Part shown: positions 23,198-30,896 of the stretch, in pieces | How the letters are laid out: each line of letters opens with the position of its first letter | Numbering within the stretch: the first letter of the stretch is position 1 | Source: an uncultured Prevotellaceae bacterium | Lineage (GTDB): Bacteria > Bacteroidota > Bacteroidia > Bacteroidales > Bacteroidaceae | Assembly (NCBI GenBank): GCA_947307015.1 | Contig: CAMZHV010000027.1 | Coordinates: 1-36,017, forward strand | Direction of reading: 5' to 3' | Length of the DNA: 36,017 nt | The notes under the pieces: model-generated | The model's database searches: none | The model's input: the letters and a program-made list of their open reading frames with translations, nothing else | What the model was told of the DNA's origin: nothing | Program-made: the position numbers and the translations under genes

Positions 23198-23970
23198 TGT
23201 TTTGTATTCTTGCTCTTCAGCGCGATTTCCGTCAGCACCTGCTTGGTATTGAGCGTGAACTCGCCCTGCATGATCCAGCTGTAATAGCCCGGGTCGCGTC
23301 CGAGCACGGCAACAACAGGCTGTCCTTTGTACTTGCCGAAGTTGAACGTCTCAACCCCGTTTGCATCATAGACGATTCGTCCGGCGTAGTCCACATTGCG
23401 GTTCGCCCTCGAATAAGTGGCAAGGAAGTCCACATCGTTCTGAAGGTCATCAGGGTAGTGGTCGAGCTGCGCGCACAGTACTTCGTAGGTGGCTCGTGTG
23501 TCGGCCAGCGCGGTGTGGGCGTCGGTGAGGTCTTTTTGGCAGTAGAACTTATAGGCAGCGATGAGCGTGCGGCGTTCGAGCTTGCGGTAGATGTTCGACA
23601 CGTCGATGCTGCGGCAGGCCTTGAGGTCTGCCTTGACGCCTGCACGCAGCAGTTCCTCGGCGAGGAGTGGGATGTCGAAGTTGTTGGAATTGAAGCCTCC
23701 GAGGTCACAGCCTTCGAGGAAAGCTGCAATATCCTTAGCCACGTCGGCGAAACGCGGGCTGTCGGCGACATCGCTATCGTAGATTCCATTGATTTTCGAG
23801 GCTTCTTCAGGGATGTGAATGCCTGGATTGATGCGCATCGTCTTGGCTTCCTCGTTGCCGTTGGGGAACACCTTGAGAAGGCAGATTTCCACGATGCGAT
23901 CTTTGACGATGTCTACGCCTGTTGTCTCGAGGTCAAAGAATACGATGGGTCTTTCTAAGTTGAGCTTCAT
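23194..23970 (-). CDS. DnaQ-like DEDDh 3'-5' exonuclease with ExoX-like C-terminus
   Basis: A 258-aa exonuclease. All DEDDh residues are present: D13 and E15 in FFDLETTGVD, D99 in GFNSNNFDIPLL, H152 and D157 in AHTALADTRATYEVL. It should remove 3' nucleotides, as in polymerase proofreading or repair. After the catalytic domain (about 1-175) comes a short module, FNFGKYKGQPVVAVLGRDPGYYSWIMQGEF (about 208-245), of the type attached to ExoX-like nucleases. It lies 7 nt downstream of dnaN and overlaps coaBC by 4 nt. Linkage to the sliding clamp fits a replication-associated role, but the DNA polymerase III epsilon assignment is an inference. Confidence 0.92.
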   Translation of the reverse strand: MKLNLERPIVFFDLETTGVDIVKDRIVEICLLKVFPNGNEEAKTMRINPGIHIPEEASKINGIYDSDVADSPRFADVAKDIAAFLEGCDLGGFNSNNFDIPLLAEELLRAGVKADLKACRSIDVSNIYRKLERRTLIAAYKFYCQKDLTDAHTALADTRATYEVLCAQLDHYPDDLQNDVDFLATYSRANRNVDYAGRIVYDANGVETFNFGKYKGQPVVAVLGRDPGYYSWIMQGEFTLNTKQVLTEIALKSKNTKQ

Positions 23971-23977
23971 CTCACAT

Positions 23978-25102
23978 TCAGTCGTTTAACATCATGGGCA
24001 TCAACAACATCAGAATCTCTTCACCTTCCTTCTGCTCAGCAGGCTTGATGATACCGGCGCGTCCGGGGTCTGCCAGCTCCACGACAATCTCATTGCTATC
24101 CAGATTGCCTAAGATGTCGAGCAGCAGGGTTCCCTTGAAACCGATATTGATGGACGGCGAGTCATATTCGCAAATCAGACGCTCCTCAGCGCTGGTGCTG
24201 AAGTCCACATCCTGACCGCTCACGGTGAGCAAGTTTTTCTTGAAGGCCAGCTTGATCTGTGCGCTGCTCTGGCTGCTGAACACGAGCACGCGTTTCAGCG
24301 TCGAGACAAGGGCTGCACGGTCGATGGTGGCCTTGAAGGGATTGTTCTGCGGGATAACGCTGTTGTAGTTGGGGTAGCGACCATCAATGAGACGGCAGGT
24401 GAGCGTGAACTCACTGGTTGTGATGACAGCCATCTTGTCGCTGAACTCCAGCGTGGCCATGGCATCACCCTTCTGAAGCAAGGCCTTGAGGATATTGGCC
24501 GGCTTCTTGGGCAGAATAAAGCCCGTCTGTGTCTCGCATTTGATGCTGAAATCCTTGTTGCGCACCAGCTTACGACCGTCGGTACCGACGAAGATCAGGC
24601 ACTCGGGGGTGAAGTCGAAGAAGACACCGGTCATGACGGGACGAATCTCGTCGTCGGCAGTGGCAAAGAGGCTGTGTGTGATGCCTGAGAGCAGGGCACT
24701 CTGACGAATCTCGAAGCGCTGAGCCTCACCGTCCATCTGATGAGGTGTGGGATATTCGTCGGCGTGTTCACCAACGATATTGAACTTACCATTCTGATAT
24801 TCACCGCGAATCTCCATGGTGTCCAAGTTCACGTCGAGGGTGATGGGCTGGTCGGAGATTTCCTTCAAGGAATCCTGTATGGTCTTGGCCTTGATGCAGA
24901 AACGGGCATCTTGGTCGGCATCGTTCAACTCAACGGTGGTGACGAGTGTCGACTCGCTGTCGGATGCCGTGATGGACATCGTCTTGCCCACGATCTCGAA
25001 GAGGTAGCAGTCCAGGATGGGCAGTGAGTTCTTGCTGTTGAGCACGCGGTTGATGGAAGTGAGGCGGCTGAAAAGAGCCGCACTGGAGACTTTGATTTTC
25101 AT
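23978..25102 (-). CDS. dnaN: DNA polymerase III beta subunit (sliding clamp)
   Basis: The 374-aa processivity clamp. Three clamp domains are recognisable: residues about 1-120 (MKIKVSSAALFSRLTSINRVLNSKNSLPILDCYLFE), about 128-245 (FATADDEIRPVMTGVFFDF, FVGTDGRKLV) and about 246-374 (IDGRYPNYNSVIP; the C-terminal LMLLMPMML, where the usual MPM appears). Length and start are canonical. It heads the leftward housekeeping run. Its promoter, TTTG-N20-TATCTTTG at 25168-25199, sits about 65 nt upstream of the start codon and diverges from that of the DUF3127 gene. There is no dnaA next door. Confidence 0.97.
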   Translation of the reverse strand: MKIKVSSAALFSRLTSINRVLNSKNSLPILDCYLFEIVGKTMSITASDSESTLVTTVELNDADQDARFCIKAKTIQDSLKEISDQPITLDVNLDTMEIRGEYQNGKFNIVGEHADEYPTPHQMDGEAQRFEIRQSALLSGITHSLFATADDEIRPVMTGVFFDFTPECLIFVGTDGRKLVRNKDFSIKCETQTGFILPKKPANILKALLQKGDAMATLEFSDKMAVITTSEFTLTCRLIDGRYPNYNSVIPQNNPFKATIDRAALVSTLKRVLVFSSQSSAQIKLAFKKNLLTVSGQDVDFSTSAEERLICEYDSPSINIGFKGTLLLDILGNLDSNEIVVELADPGRAGIIKPAEQKEGEEILMLLMPMMLND

Positions 25103-25167
25103 GTCTTATGTGTTATTTTAGTTGATTTGACGTGTCGTCAGAGGTGGTAAATGTGCTTAAAACCGAG

Positions 25168-25199
25168 CAAAGATAGCCATTTTCGTGCAGGCGTGCAAA
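25168..25199 (-). promoter_or_regulatory. Bacteroidota-type promoter of dnaN
   Basis: On the minus strand the -33 box TTTG (25196-25199) is followed by exactly 20 nt and the -7 box TATCTTTG (25168-25175), matching TTTG/TAnnTTTG. Predicted transcription starts near 25160, leaving a leader of about 58 nt. Confidence 0.75.
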
Positions 25200-25214
25200 A
25201 AAAACGCCTTAAAA

Positions 25215-25246
25215 TTAGCTAAAGTGCCAAGAAAGGCCTATATTTG
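25215..25246 (+). promoter_or_regulatory. Bacteroidota-type promoter of the DUF3127 gene
   Basis: -7 box TATATTTG (25239-25246) with a weak -33 box TTAG (25215-25218, three of four bases) at the same 20-nt spacing. It lies about 78 nt before the start codon. It is back to back with the dnaN promoter, with the two -33 boxes about 16 bp apart. A near-inverted pair (gaaaggccta...taggcctttc) surrounds the -7 region. Confidence 0.6.
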
Positions 25247-25323
25247 CAACGCAAAAGCCTCTGATAGGCCTTTCTGCATCCCTAAATAGTGCATAAATTC
25301 ACCTTATTAAAATATAAAAAGAA

Positions 25324-25758
25324 ATGGAAATCTCAGGTAAGATTATTCTCGTGCTCCCTGAACGTGGCGGTGTATCGCAGCGCTCGGGCGCAGAATGGAA
25401 AGTTGCATCGTATGTCCTTGAGACCTTGGAGCAGTATCCCAAGAAGTGCTGTTTTGAAATCTTCGGTAGCGACCGCATTGCGCAGTTCAACGTCCAGGTT
25501 GGTCAGATGGTCACCGTGAGCCTCGACATCGACGCTCATGAGTACAATGGTCGTTGGTACAACCAGATTCGTGCATGGAAAGTTGCTCCCTACGACCCCA
25601 ACGCCGTGGCTACGCCTGCTGCCGACCCCGCCGCAGCCATCACACAGCCCGTTGCCGATGCACCCTTCCCGCCCGCACAGTCCGAGGCAGCTCCCGCTCC
25701 CGCAGCTCCTGCAGCACCAGCCTTCGACGGCGAGAGCACCGACGACCTGCCCTTCTGA
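25324..25758 (+). CDS. DUF3127 OB-fold protein with an SSB-type acidic tail
   Basis: A 144-aa protein. Residues about 1-95 form a single OB-fold-like domain (MEISGKIILVLPERGGVSQRSGAEWKVASYVLE, FEIFGSDRIAQFNVQVGQMVTVSLDIDAHEYNGRWYNQIRAWKV) typical of DUF3127. A Pro/Ala-rich linker (about 96-135) leads to the acidic end GESTDDLPF, the same type of tip that SSB proteins use to bind partners. A single-stranded DNA-binding role is likely by architecture but not proven. The gene diverges from dnaN and ends before a strong hairpin shared with the convergent lipid cluster. Confidence 0.88.
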   Translation: MEISGKIILVLPERGGVSQRSGAEWKVASYVLETLEQYPKKCCFEIFGSDRIAQFNVQVGQMVTVSLDIDAHEYNGRWYNQIRAWKVAPYDPNAVATPAADPAAAITQPVADAPFPPAQSEAAPAPAAPAAPAFDGESTDDLPF

Positions 25759-25783
25759 GCACGTCACATCAACACACAAAACC

Positions 25784-25825
25784 TCGAGCCCTCCGATTGC
25801 TTCATACGGCAGTCGGAGGGCTCGA
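25784..25825. terminator. Hairpin between convergent genes, probable bidirectional terminator
   Basis: tcgagccctccga (25784-25796) and tcggagggctcga (25813-25825) form a 13-bp perfect stem with a 16-nt loop. On the minus strand it is followed by ggttttgt, on the plus strand by aaacattg, so the T-run is weak. Position between two converging stop codons supports a terminator role. Confidence 0.7.
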
Positions 25826-25862
25826 AACATTGATGGGGCGTTCTAAACATTTGGCGCAGTCT

Positions 25863-28800
25863 TCACGCCTTGATAATCGTGGAGAGGTCGATGGTGTAGC
25901 CATCGTTAGCCGTAGCTCTGGCCTCGTGTTCGTTGCGGCTGTAGTGGACGTGGAGGTTGGAGGGCATGGGCTCGCAGGCTGCTGCAAGTGCTACGTCGTC
26001 ATGGTCGAAGGCGTAGGAGTGGACTTGCACTTCAGGATGCACGAGGGCGAAGAGGAGCGAGAACTGTCCGCGTCCGGCACTGATGACATTCACCCTTGCC
26101 TTATCTTTTGCCTTGTCCTTAGCCTTATCCTTGGCTTTCGTGAATGGGTCTATCCACTGGCTGAAGTCGTCGTAGCGTTTCAGCAGCCGTCGTGTCTCAC
26201 GTTCCACCTCGATGCCTTTATACATATATTTATATATGACATACTCGTGGAAGTAGTGGGTCGTCTCGATCTCGCGGCACATTTGGCGGAAGTGGTCTTG
26301 ATAGATATGTCGGAAGGTGTTGGTGATGACGCGCTCGCTGTCGCCGTAATGGTCTAATTCCAAGGATGTAACGCGCCGTCCAACTTCTACGTCAATGCGT
26401 CCGCGTGGTGGGAAGGCGCTGCCACGGGTCATGATGTGCGCCGTGCCGTGCAGGAAGATAGGTTGGATGTCGGCCTTGAGCTCGCGGGCCAGGTTGAAGG
26501 CTCCTTTATGGAAACGGGAGATGTGGTCGCCGTAGGTGCGCAGTCCTTCGGGGAAGATGCAGACGCTGTAGCCCTTGGACAAAGCCGTGGAGACTTGCGC
26601 CTTCAATTGGTCGTAGGGTTGGCTCACGGTGAGATAGCCTGCCAAGCGGAAGAAATGATGGACGATGGGATTGCTATAGACCCGTTTACCGATGACGATG
26701 ACAATGCGCGGGTCGAGGGAAAGGATGTAGATGGGATCGAGCAGCGACTGATGGTTGCAGAGCATGATACTAGGCCGCGAGAAGTCGGCATTCTCCTGAC
26801 CGTGGATATAGGCAGGGACACCCCAGATATGGGTGATGTCGGCATACATAGAACGCTGGATGATGCGGTGCATCCAGAGTTCGCGCTGCTGCTTGCGCCA
26901 ACCGCCAGGAGCGGCGATGAGTCCGCAAATGGTTCCGTAGCCCACCTGGAAGAGGTAGACGCAGGCGCAGTAGGTGATGCGGATGACCTGTTCGATGGTC
27001 ACAGGCACGCGGCGCGGCTTGCCGTTGGTGTAGGTGAGCCAGTGGAAGACGTAGGGGGGGAGATAGAAGGCCATCAGGACAACGGTGAACATACCGACGA
27101 TCGTCACTTCTGCCAAGGAGTGCAATGCCGGATGACGGGCAATGATGAGCGAGCCCATGCCGATGAACATGATGAGGGCAGAGATGACGATGCTGTTCTT
27201 GAACGACGGCAGCAGTTTCTTCTTGTACGCATACTCGTTGATGAGTCCTTCGGTCATAAAAATGGTGTAGTCGTCGCCCTGACCGAAGATGAAGGTGGCG
27301 AGGATGACGTTAACAATATTGAACTGTATGCCGAAAACTCGCATGATGCCGAGAATCCATATCCAGCCTACGGCCATAGGAAGGAAGGCTAAGAGGCTGA
27401 GCTCCAGCCTGCCGAAAGAGAGCCACAGGAAGAGAAAGACGATGAATCCGCAAGCAAAACCGATATAGTTGAAATCAGCGGAGAGCGATTCAGCGACGGC
27501 GCTGTTCATGCCCGTGAAGTCGAAGGCATAGCCGTGGCTGCCGAGCGCATTGTTGAGCGATTCTTCGAGCTCATGACGCGACGACGAGGGACTGACGACG
27601 TCAACAACGGCACACGTACCTGTACTGGTGCTGAAGGAGTTGCTGAGGAGCACGGAGCGTACGGGCTCAAAGTAATCAAAGGGTTGGGGCGTGTAAGTGG
27701 CGTTGACGATCTCCGCAAAGCCGTGGAAGGCGTTGGCGCTGAAACCGTACTGCGGTGCCTTGGCGGCGAGCAGGGCGAGCACTTCATCACGGTGGGCTGT
27801 CCAGAACGTGTTCCAACGCTCAATCCTCCGTTGCTGTTCGTCGGTGGAACAGATGAAGGTGGTGACGTCGGAGTAGCCGTTGATGGCGTGGGCACGCTGC
27901 AAGCTGTCGAGGTGAGGGGTAATGCGGGTGCGCTGACTGAGGGCGCTCTCCCAAGTGTCGCCTTCAGTGACGACGTAGACGTTGGCCGTGTCGTTAATGC
28001 CCGCCGAAGCATGTAGACCGCCCAAGAGTTCCTTCTGCTCTGCAGTCATATAGTTGATATGCTGCATATTGGTGTCGAAGGAGGTGTCGAGACTGAAATA
28101 GCCGAAGACTAAAGTGAGTACCACGACGAGAGCGGGGATGACACCCTTGGGCAACTTGACCGGCGACTTGAATGCAAGGAGTTTGCCGAAGAGCAAGCGC
28201 TCTTCGGTGTGCGTCGTCTTGGCCTTGACAAGATGGGGCAGGAAGAGCAGCACAAAAAGGATGGTGCCGACGAGCATGAAGGCGGCAAACAGACCCAAGT
28301 CGCGCAAAGCTGGGGCGTTGAGCGGTATCAAGCTGGCGAAGGCGCCTACGGTGGTGATATTGCCGATGAGCAGCGGCGCCACCATATCTTTCAGCACTTC
28401 GCGCACCGTGCCGCCATGGTCGGTGTGGGCGATGAAATGGAGAGGATAATTGACAGCGATGCCGATGATGATAGAGCCAATACCAAGCACGATGAGCGAG
28501 ACATCGCTACGGATGACAGCCATGAAGCCCATGGCAAACAGCCAGCCGAAGACGATGGCTAAGCCGATGAGCAGCAGATGCTTGACCTTGCGGAAGGCGA
28601 AGACTAACAGCAGCAGGATGAGCGTCACGGCGATGGAGATGGCCCATTGGCTGTCGGCCTTGATCTGTGCGGCGTTGCCGACGGCGATGACCGGCGAGCC
28701 GGTGATGCCGACCTTCACGTCGGGCACGGCCTGCATCGTCTGTTGTGCGGCGCTGTCCACGTAGCTGACAAGTTGGCTGTTTTGTGCGGATTCCATGGCG

Positions 28801-29468
28801 CCATAAGGCGATTTGAGCACAGCCACGGCAAAGCGCTTTCCTGGTGTGAAGAGGTAGCCGTCATCAATCTCCACGGGTAGGTCGCGCTGTCTGGCTTGCA
28901 GCCTTTCCATGGCAGGCGTGAAGAGCTCCAGCGGGTCGTAGGCGATGCTCGGCGTGAGGATGCCCGTGGCCGGCATCATCAGCATCTGCACATCGGCAGC
29001 CAGCTGGCGGTCGGCATAGTCGGGATCGGCAAGCAGACGCTCCATGCGCACATAGTCGGAGTCGGCGAGCATGACAGGGATGTTCCTGTAGATGAAGTCC
29101 GTGATGCCCAACACCTTGTCAAAGTCAACCTGTGTCATCATCTCGCTGACGTGCCTGCGTCCGTCGCCCGCCTCAATGCGTGCGGCAAAGCTGTCGACGG
29201 CAGCTGTCAGCCGTTCGGTGTCGGCCTCGCCATCCCCTTCCTTCATCTCGAACAGCGCGAAGATGCTCTGTCCGCCAGAAATGTCCTGATAAAGGGTGAT
29301 GGCTTTCTGCTCGTCGCCGCTGATGGGCAGGAAGTCGTAGATATTCTCGTTGTAGGTCAGCGAGGCCATCATTGCCACGAGCACACCCATCGACGCGACA
29401 ATCAGGCCGAGGCAGAGGCGACGGCGGCGCTGGAAGAAATCGTATATGCGGAGGAAGAAGGTGTTCAT
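25863..29468 (-). CDS. MMPL-family transporter fused to a PlsC-like acyltransferase and a methyltransferase-like tail
   Basis: A 1201-aa fusion. Residues 1 to about 840 form an RND/MMPL exporter: a first helix (about 19-36), two periplasmic loops, and two six-helix blocks (about 275-415 and 665-815; FIFGQGDDYTIFMTEG carries the charged pair typical of RND helix 4). Residues about 865-1065 are a PlsC-type acyltransferase with H906-Q-S-L-L-D911 and FPEGLRT (972-978). After a KAKDKAKDKAKDKA linker (about 1111-1124), residues about 1126-1199 look like the N-terminal part of a Rossmann methyltransferase (VNVISAGRGQFSLLFALVHPE), without a full SAM site. Expected role: export and acylation of the pathway lipid. 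It overlaps the BtrH-like gene by 4 nt and is last in the cluster. Confidence 0.9.
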   Translation of the reverse strand: MNTFFLRIYDFFQRRRRLCLGLIVASMGVLVAMMASLTYNENIYDFLPISGDEQKAITLYQDISGGQSIFALFEMKEGDGEADTERLTAAVDSFAARIEAGDGRRHVSEMMTQVDFDKVLGITDFIYRNIPVMLADSDYVRMERLLADPDYADRQLAADVQMLMMPATGILTPSIAYDPLELFTPAMERLQARQRDLPVEIDDGYLFTPGKRFAVAVLKSPYGAMESAQNSQLVSYVDSAAQQTMQAVPDVKVGITGSPVIAVGNAAQIKADSQWAISIAVTLILLLLVFAFRKVKHLLLIGLAIVFGWLFAMGFMAVIRSDVSLIVLGIGSIIIGIAVNYPLHFIAHTDHGGTVREVLKDMVAPLLIGNITTVGAFASLIPLNAPALRDLGLFAAFMLVGTILFVLLFLPHLVKAKTTHTEERLLFGKLLAFKSPVKLPKGVIPALVVVLTLVFGYFSLDTSFDTNMQHINYMTAEQKELLGGLHASAGINDTANVYVVTEGDTWESALSQRTRITPHLDSLQRAHAINGYSDVTTFICSTDEQQRRIERWNTFWTAHRDEVLALLAAKAPQYGFSANAFHGFAEIVNATYTPQPFDYFEPVRSVLLSNSFSTSTGTCAVVDVVSPSSSRHELEESLNNALGSHGYAFDFTGMNSAVAESLSADFNYIGFACGFIVFLFLWLSFGRLELSLLAFLPMAVGWIWILGIMRVFGIQFNIVNVILATFIFGQGDDYTIFMTEGLINEYAYKKKLLPSFKNSIVISALIMFIGMGSLIIARHPALHSLAEVTIVGMFTVVLMAFYLPPYVFHWLTYTNGKPRRVPVTIEQVIRITYCACVYLFQVGYGTICGLIAAPGGWRKQQRELWMHRIIQRSMYADITHIWGVPAYIHGQENADFSRPSIMLCNHQSLLDPIYILSLDPRIVIVIGKRVYSNPIVHHFFRLAGYLTVSQPYDQLKAQVSTALSKGYSVCIFPEGLRTYGDHISRFHKGAFNLARELKADIQPIFLHGTAHIMTRGSAFPPRGRIDVEVGRRVTSLELDHYGDSERVITNTFRHIYQDHFRQMCREIETTHYFHEYVIYKYMYKGIEVERETRRLLKRYDDFSQWIDPFTKAKDKAKDKAKDKARVNVISAGRGQFSLLFALVHPEVQVHSYAFDHDDVALAAACEPMPSNLHVHYSRNEHEARATANDGYTIDLSTIIKA

Positions 29469-30487
29469 TGCACGGCTTCGTTGAGGTCGAGGAAGAACTG
29501 GCGTTCCAACTGACCGATTTTCTGCAAGATATCGCCCAGGTCGTCGTAGTTCTTCTGGTTATCGCTGCGCTGCTTGAAGATGCGCGCAGCCGTATAGGCA
29601 AATTCGCGCCAAAGGTCGCCAATCTCGGTGATGCGTCGCGAGAAGTCGTTGAGGACGGTCAGTCCCGTGCGCTCGGCGGCCTCCTGCAGGAAGGCACCGT
29701 AGAGGAAGCGGAAGCCGGCACCGCCCGTGCCGATCTCTTCGAGCATACGGATAATCTGTGCCAGGTTGAGCTTGGCGCGTCGCGGCCCCATCGTCTTCTC
29801 CCACGTGCGGATGCGCTGGGAAAGATAGGTGATGCCGTTGACACCCACGGGCTTGATGAAGCTCGGCTCAGAGGTCATGAACCAGCACGCTTTCTTGATA
29901 CTCTTGATAATCAGCTTATTCAGGTCGGGAAGTTCTTTCGGCATACGCTTGATCCAATACATCTGACCCATGAGCGGATAGACACCGCCTTTGGGGAAGC
30001 GTGCGCGCATGAGGTCCTTGCGGGAGATGGTGACCTTCTCCACCGCGTTGGCGTCTAAAACCGTGTAGTCGCCCGTTTTCTCGTCCTTACCAGTGATGGC
30101 AATATTGTGGCCGTTGAAGTGAAAGCGGTACTCCAGCGGCATATAAGGCAGGTAGTACATCCCCACGACGCACCCTACAGGCTCATGGTCTTCGAGGAGG
30201 ATCTTGTCTAAAGCGCGCATGGCGCTCTCCTGACTGAAGAAACGGCGTGTAGCGGTCTTCACGCCGAGCATTTTCATGATGCGCGTGAAAAGCACACCGG
30301 GGAAGGTGCGGAATGAGGTCACGGGCATACCGCCCATCTTGAGGAAGGGTATGTGCGTGAAGAAGATACCGTAGGCAAGGCCGAAGATCATCGGCTCCGA
30401 CAGGTCTAAGCCGTGGTAGCGCAGCAGTGTGGAGATGGCGCCGTTCTCGCAGTGGGCATTGGGACGATGTTCTAAGTTGAGTTCCAT
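29465..30487 (-). CDS. BtrH-like acyltransferase (BtrH_N plus DUF4872)
   Basis: A 340-aa protein. The N-terminal half (about 1-165) is BtrH_N-like, a papain-like fold that in butirosin synthesis moves an acyl group from an acyl carrier protein to an amine. Catalytic candidates are visible: C13 in AHCENGAIST, H127 in FNGHNIAIT and D145 in YTVLDANA. The rest (about 180-340) is helical and DUF4872-like. In this cluster it may transfer the aryl-polyene or resorcinol chain from a carrier to its acceptor; that is inference. It overlaps the MMPL fusion by 4 nt and lies 4 nt after the 133-aa gene, so the three are probably made together. Confidence 0.85.
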   Translation of the reverse strand: MELNLEHRPNAHCENGAISTLLRYHGLDLSEPMIFGLAYGIFFTHIPFLKMGGMPVTSFRTFPGVLFTRIMKMLGVKTATRRFFSQESAMRALDKILLEDHEPVGCVVGMYYLPYMPLEYRFHFNGHNIAITGKDEKTGDYTVLDANAVEKVTISRKDLMRARFPKGGVYPLMGQMYWIKRMPKELPDLNKLIIKSIKKACWFMTSEPSFIKPVGVNGITYLSQRIRTWEKTMGPRRAKLNLAQIIRMLEEIGTGGAGFRFLYGAFLQEAAERTGLTVLNDFSRRITEIGDLWREFAYTAARIFKQRSDNQKNYDDLGDILQKIGQLERQFFLDLNEAVQ

Positions 30488-30491
30488 GTGT

Positions 30492-30893
30492 TTATGCTGG
30501 AATGCTTTTCAGTTCGTCGACAGTGATGCGCAGCACGTCGGCGTATTTAGCGAGTGTCGCTTCGTCGAGCTGGGCGAAGTATTCAGGGAGGAAATGCTTG
30601 CGCACGGTGCGCTTGGGAATATCGGCGTAGTCGGCCAGCAGATCCAGGTCCATCAGGTTGCGGGCGGCGTGGTAGGCCAGCGGGCTGCTCTTGCCGGCGC
30701 GCACGTCGGCGAGGATCTCCTGACACTGCTCGTCGATGTCCTCCATGATGATGTCGAGTGCCAGGTTCTTAGGCTCCCATCCTGAGCTCATCACGCGCTG
30801 GTAGCGACCCTCGCTGTCGACGGCGTAGTCGGTGTCGCGGATCACCGTCCCCTTCATGTATTTCAGGTCTTGTGGTACGTCTTCTATCTTCAT
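30492..30893 (-). CDS. Conserved 133-aa protein of dialkylresorcinol/flexirubin clusters, HTH-like C-terminus
   Basis: A soluble 133-aa protein of unknown function. The first half (MKIEDVPQDLKYMKGTVIRD) is polar. The second half (about 83-131) reads LADYADIPKRTVRKHF...LDEATLAKYADVLRITVDEL, which follows the spacing of a Cro/CI-like helix-turn-helix with a trailing TVDEL end. It lacks the Asp-Ser-Leu motif of acyl carrier proteins, so it is not an ACP. It sits 3 nt after darB and 4 nt before the BtrH-like gene. A regulator or a pathway scaffold are both possible. Confidence 0.75.
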   Translation of the reverse strand: MKIEDVPQDLKYMKGTVIRDTDYAVDSEGRYQRVMSSGWEPKNLALDIIMEDIDEQCQEILADVRAGKSSPLAYHAARNLMDLDLLADYADIPKRTVRKHFLPEYFAQLDEATLAKYADVLRITVDELKSIPA

Positions 30894-30896
30894 GAT

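Noticed and set aside
26436..27392. 318-codon plus-strand frame opposite the MMPL fusion
   Set aside because: Antisense to the acyltransferase and RND helices; composition rich in Asp/Glu/Gly/His typical of a shadow frame.
30492..30893. Reading the 133-aa cluster protein as an acyl carrier protein
   Set aside because: Right size and place but no Asp-Ser-Leu attachment motif and no ACP helix pattern.
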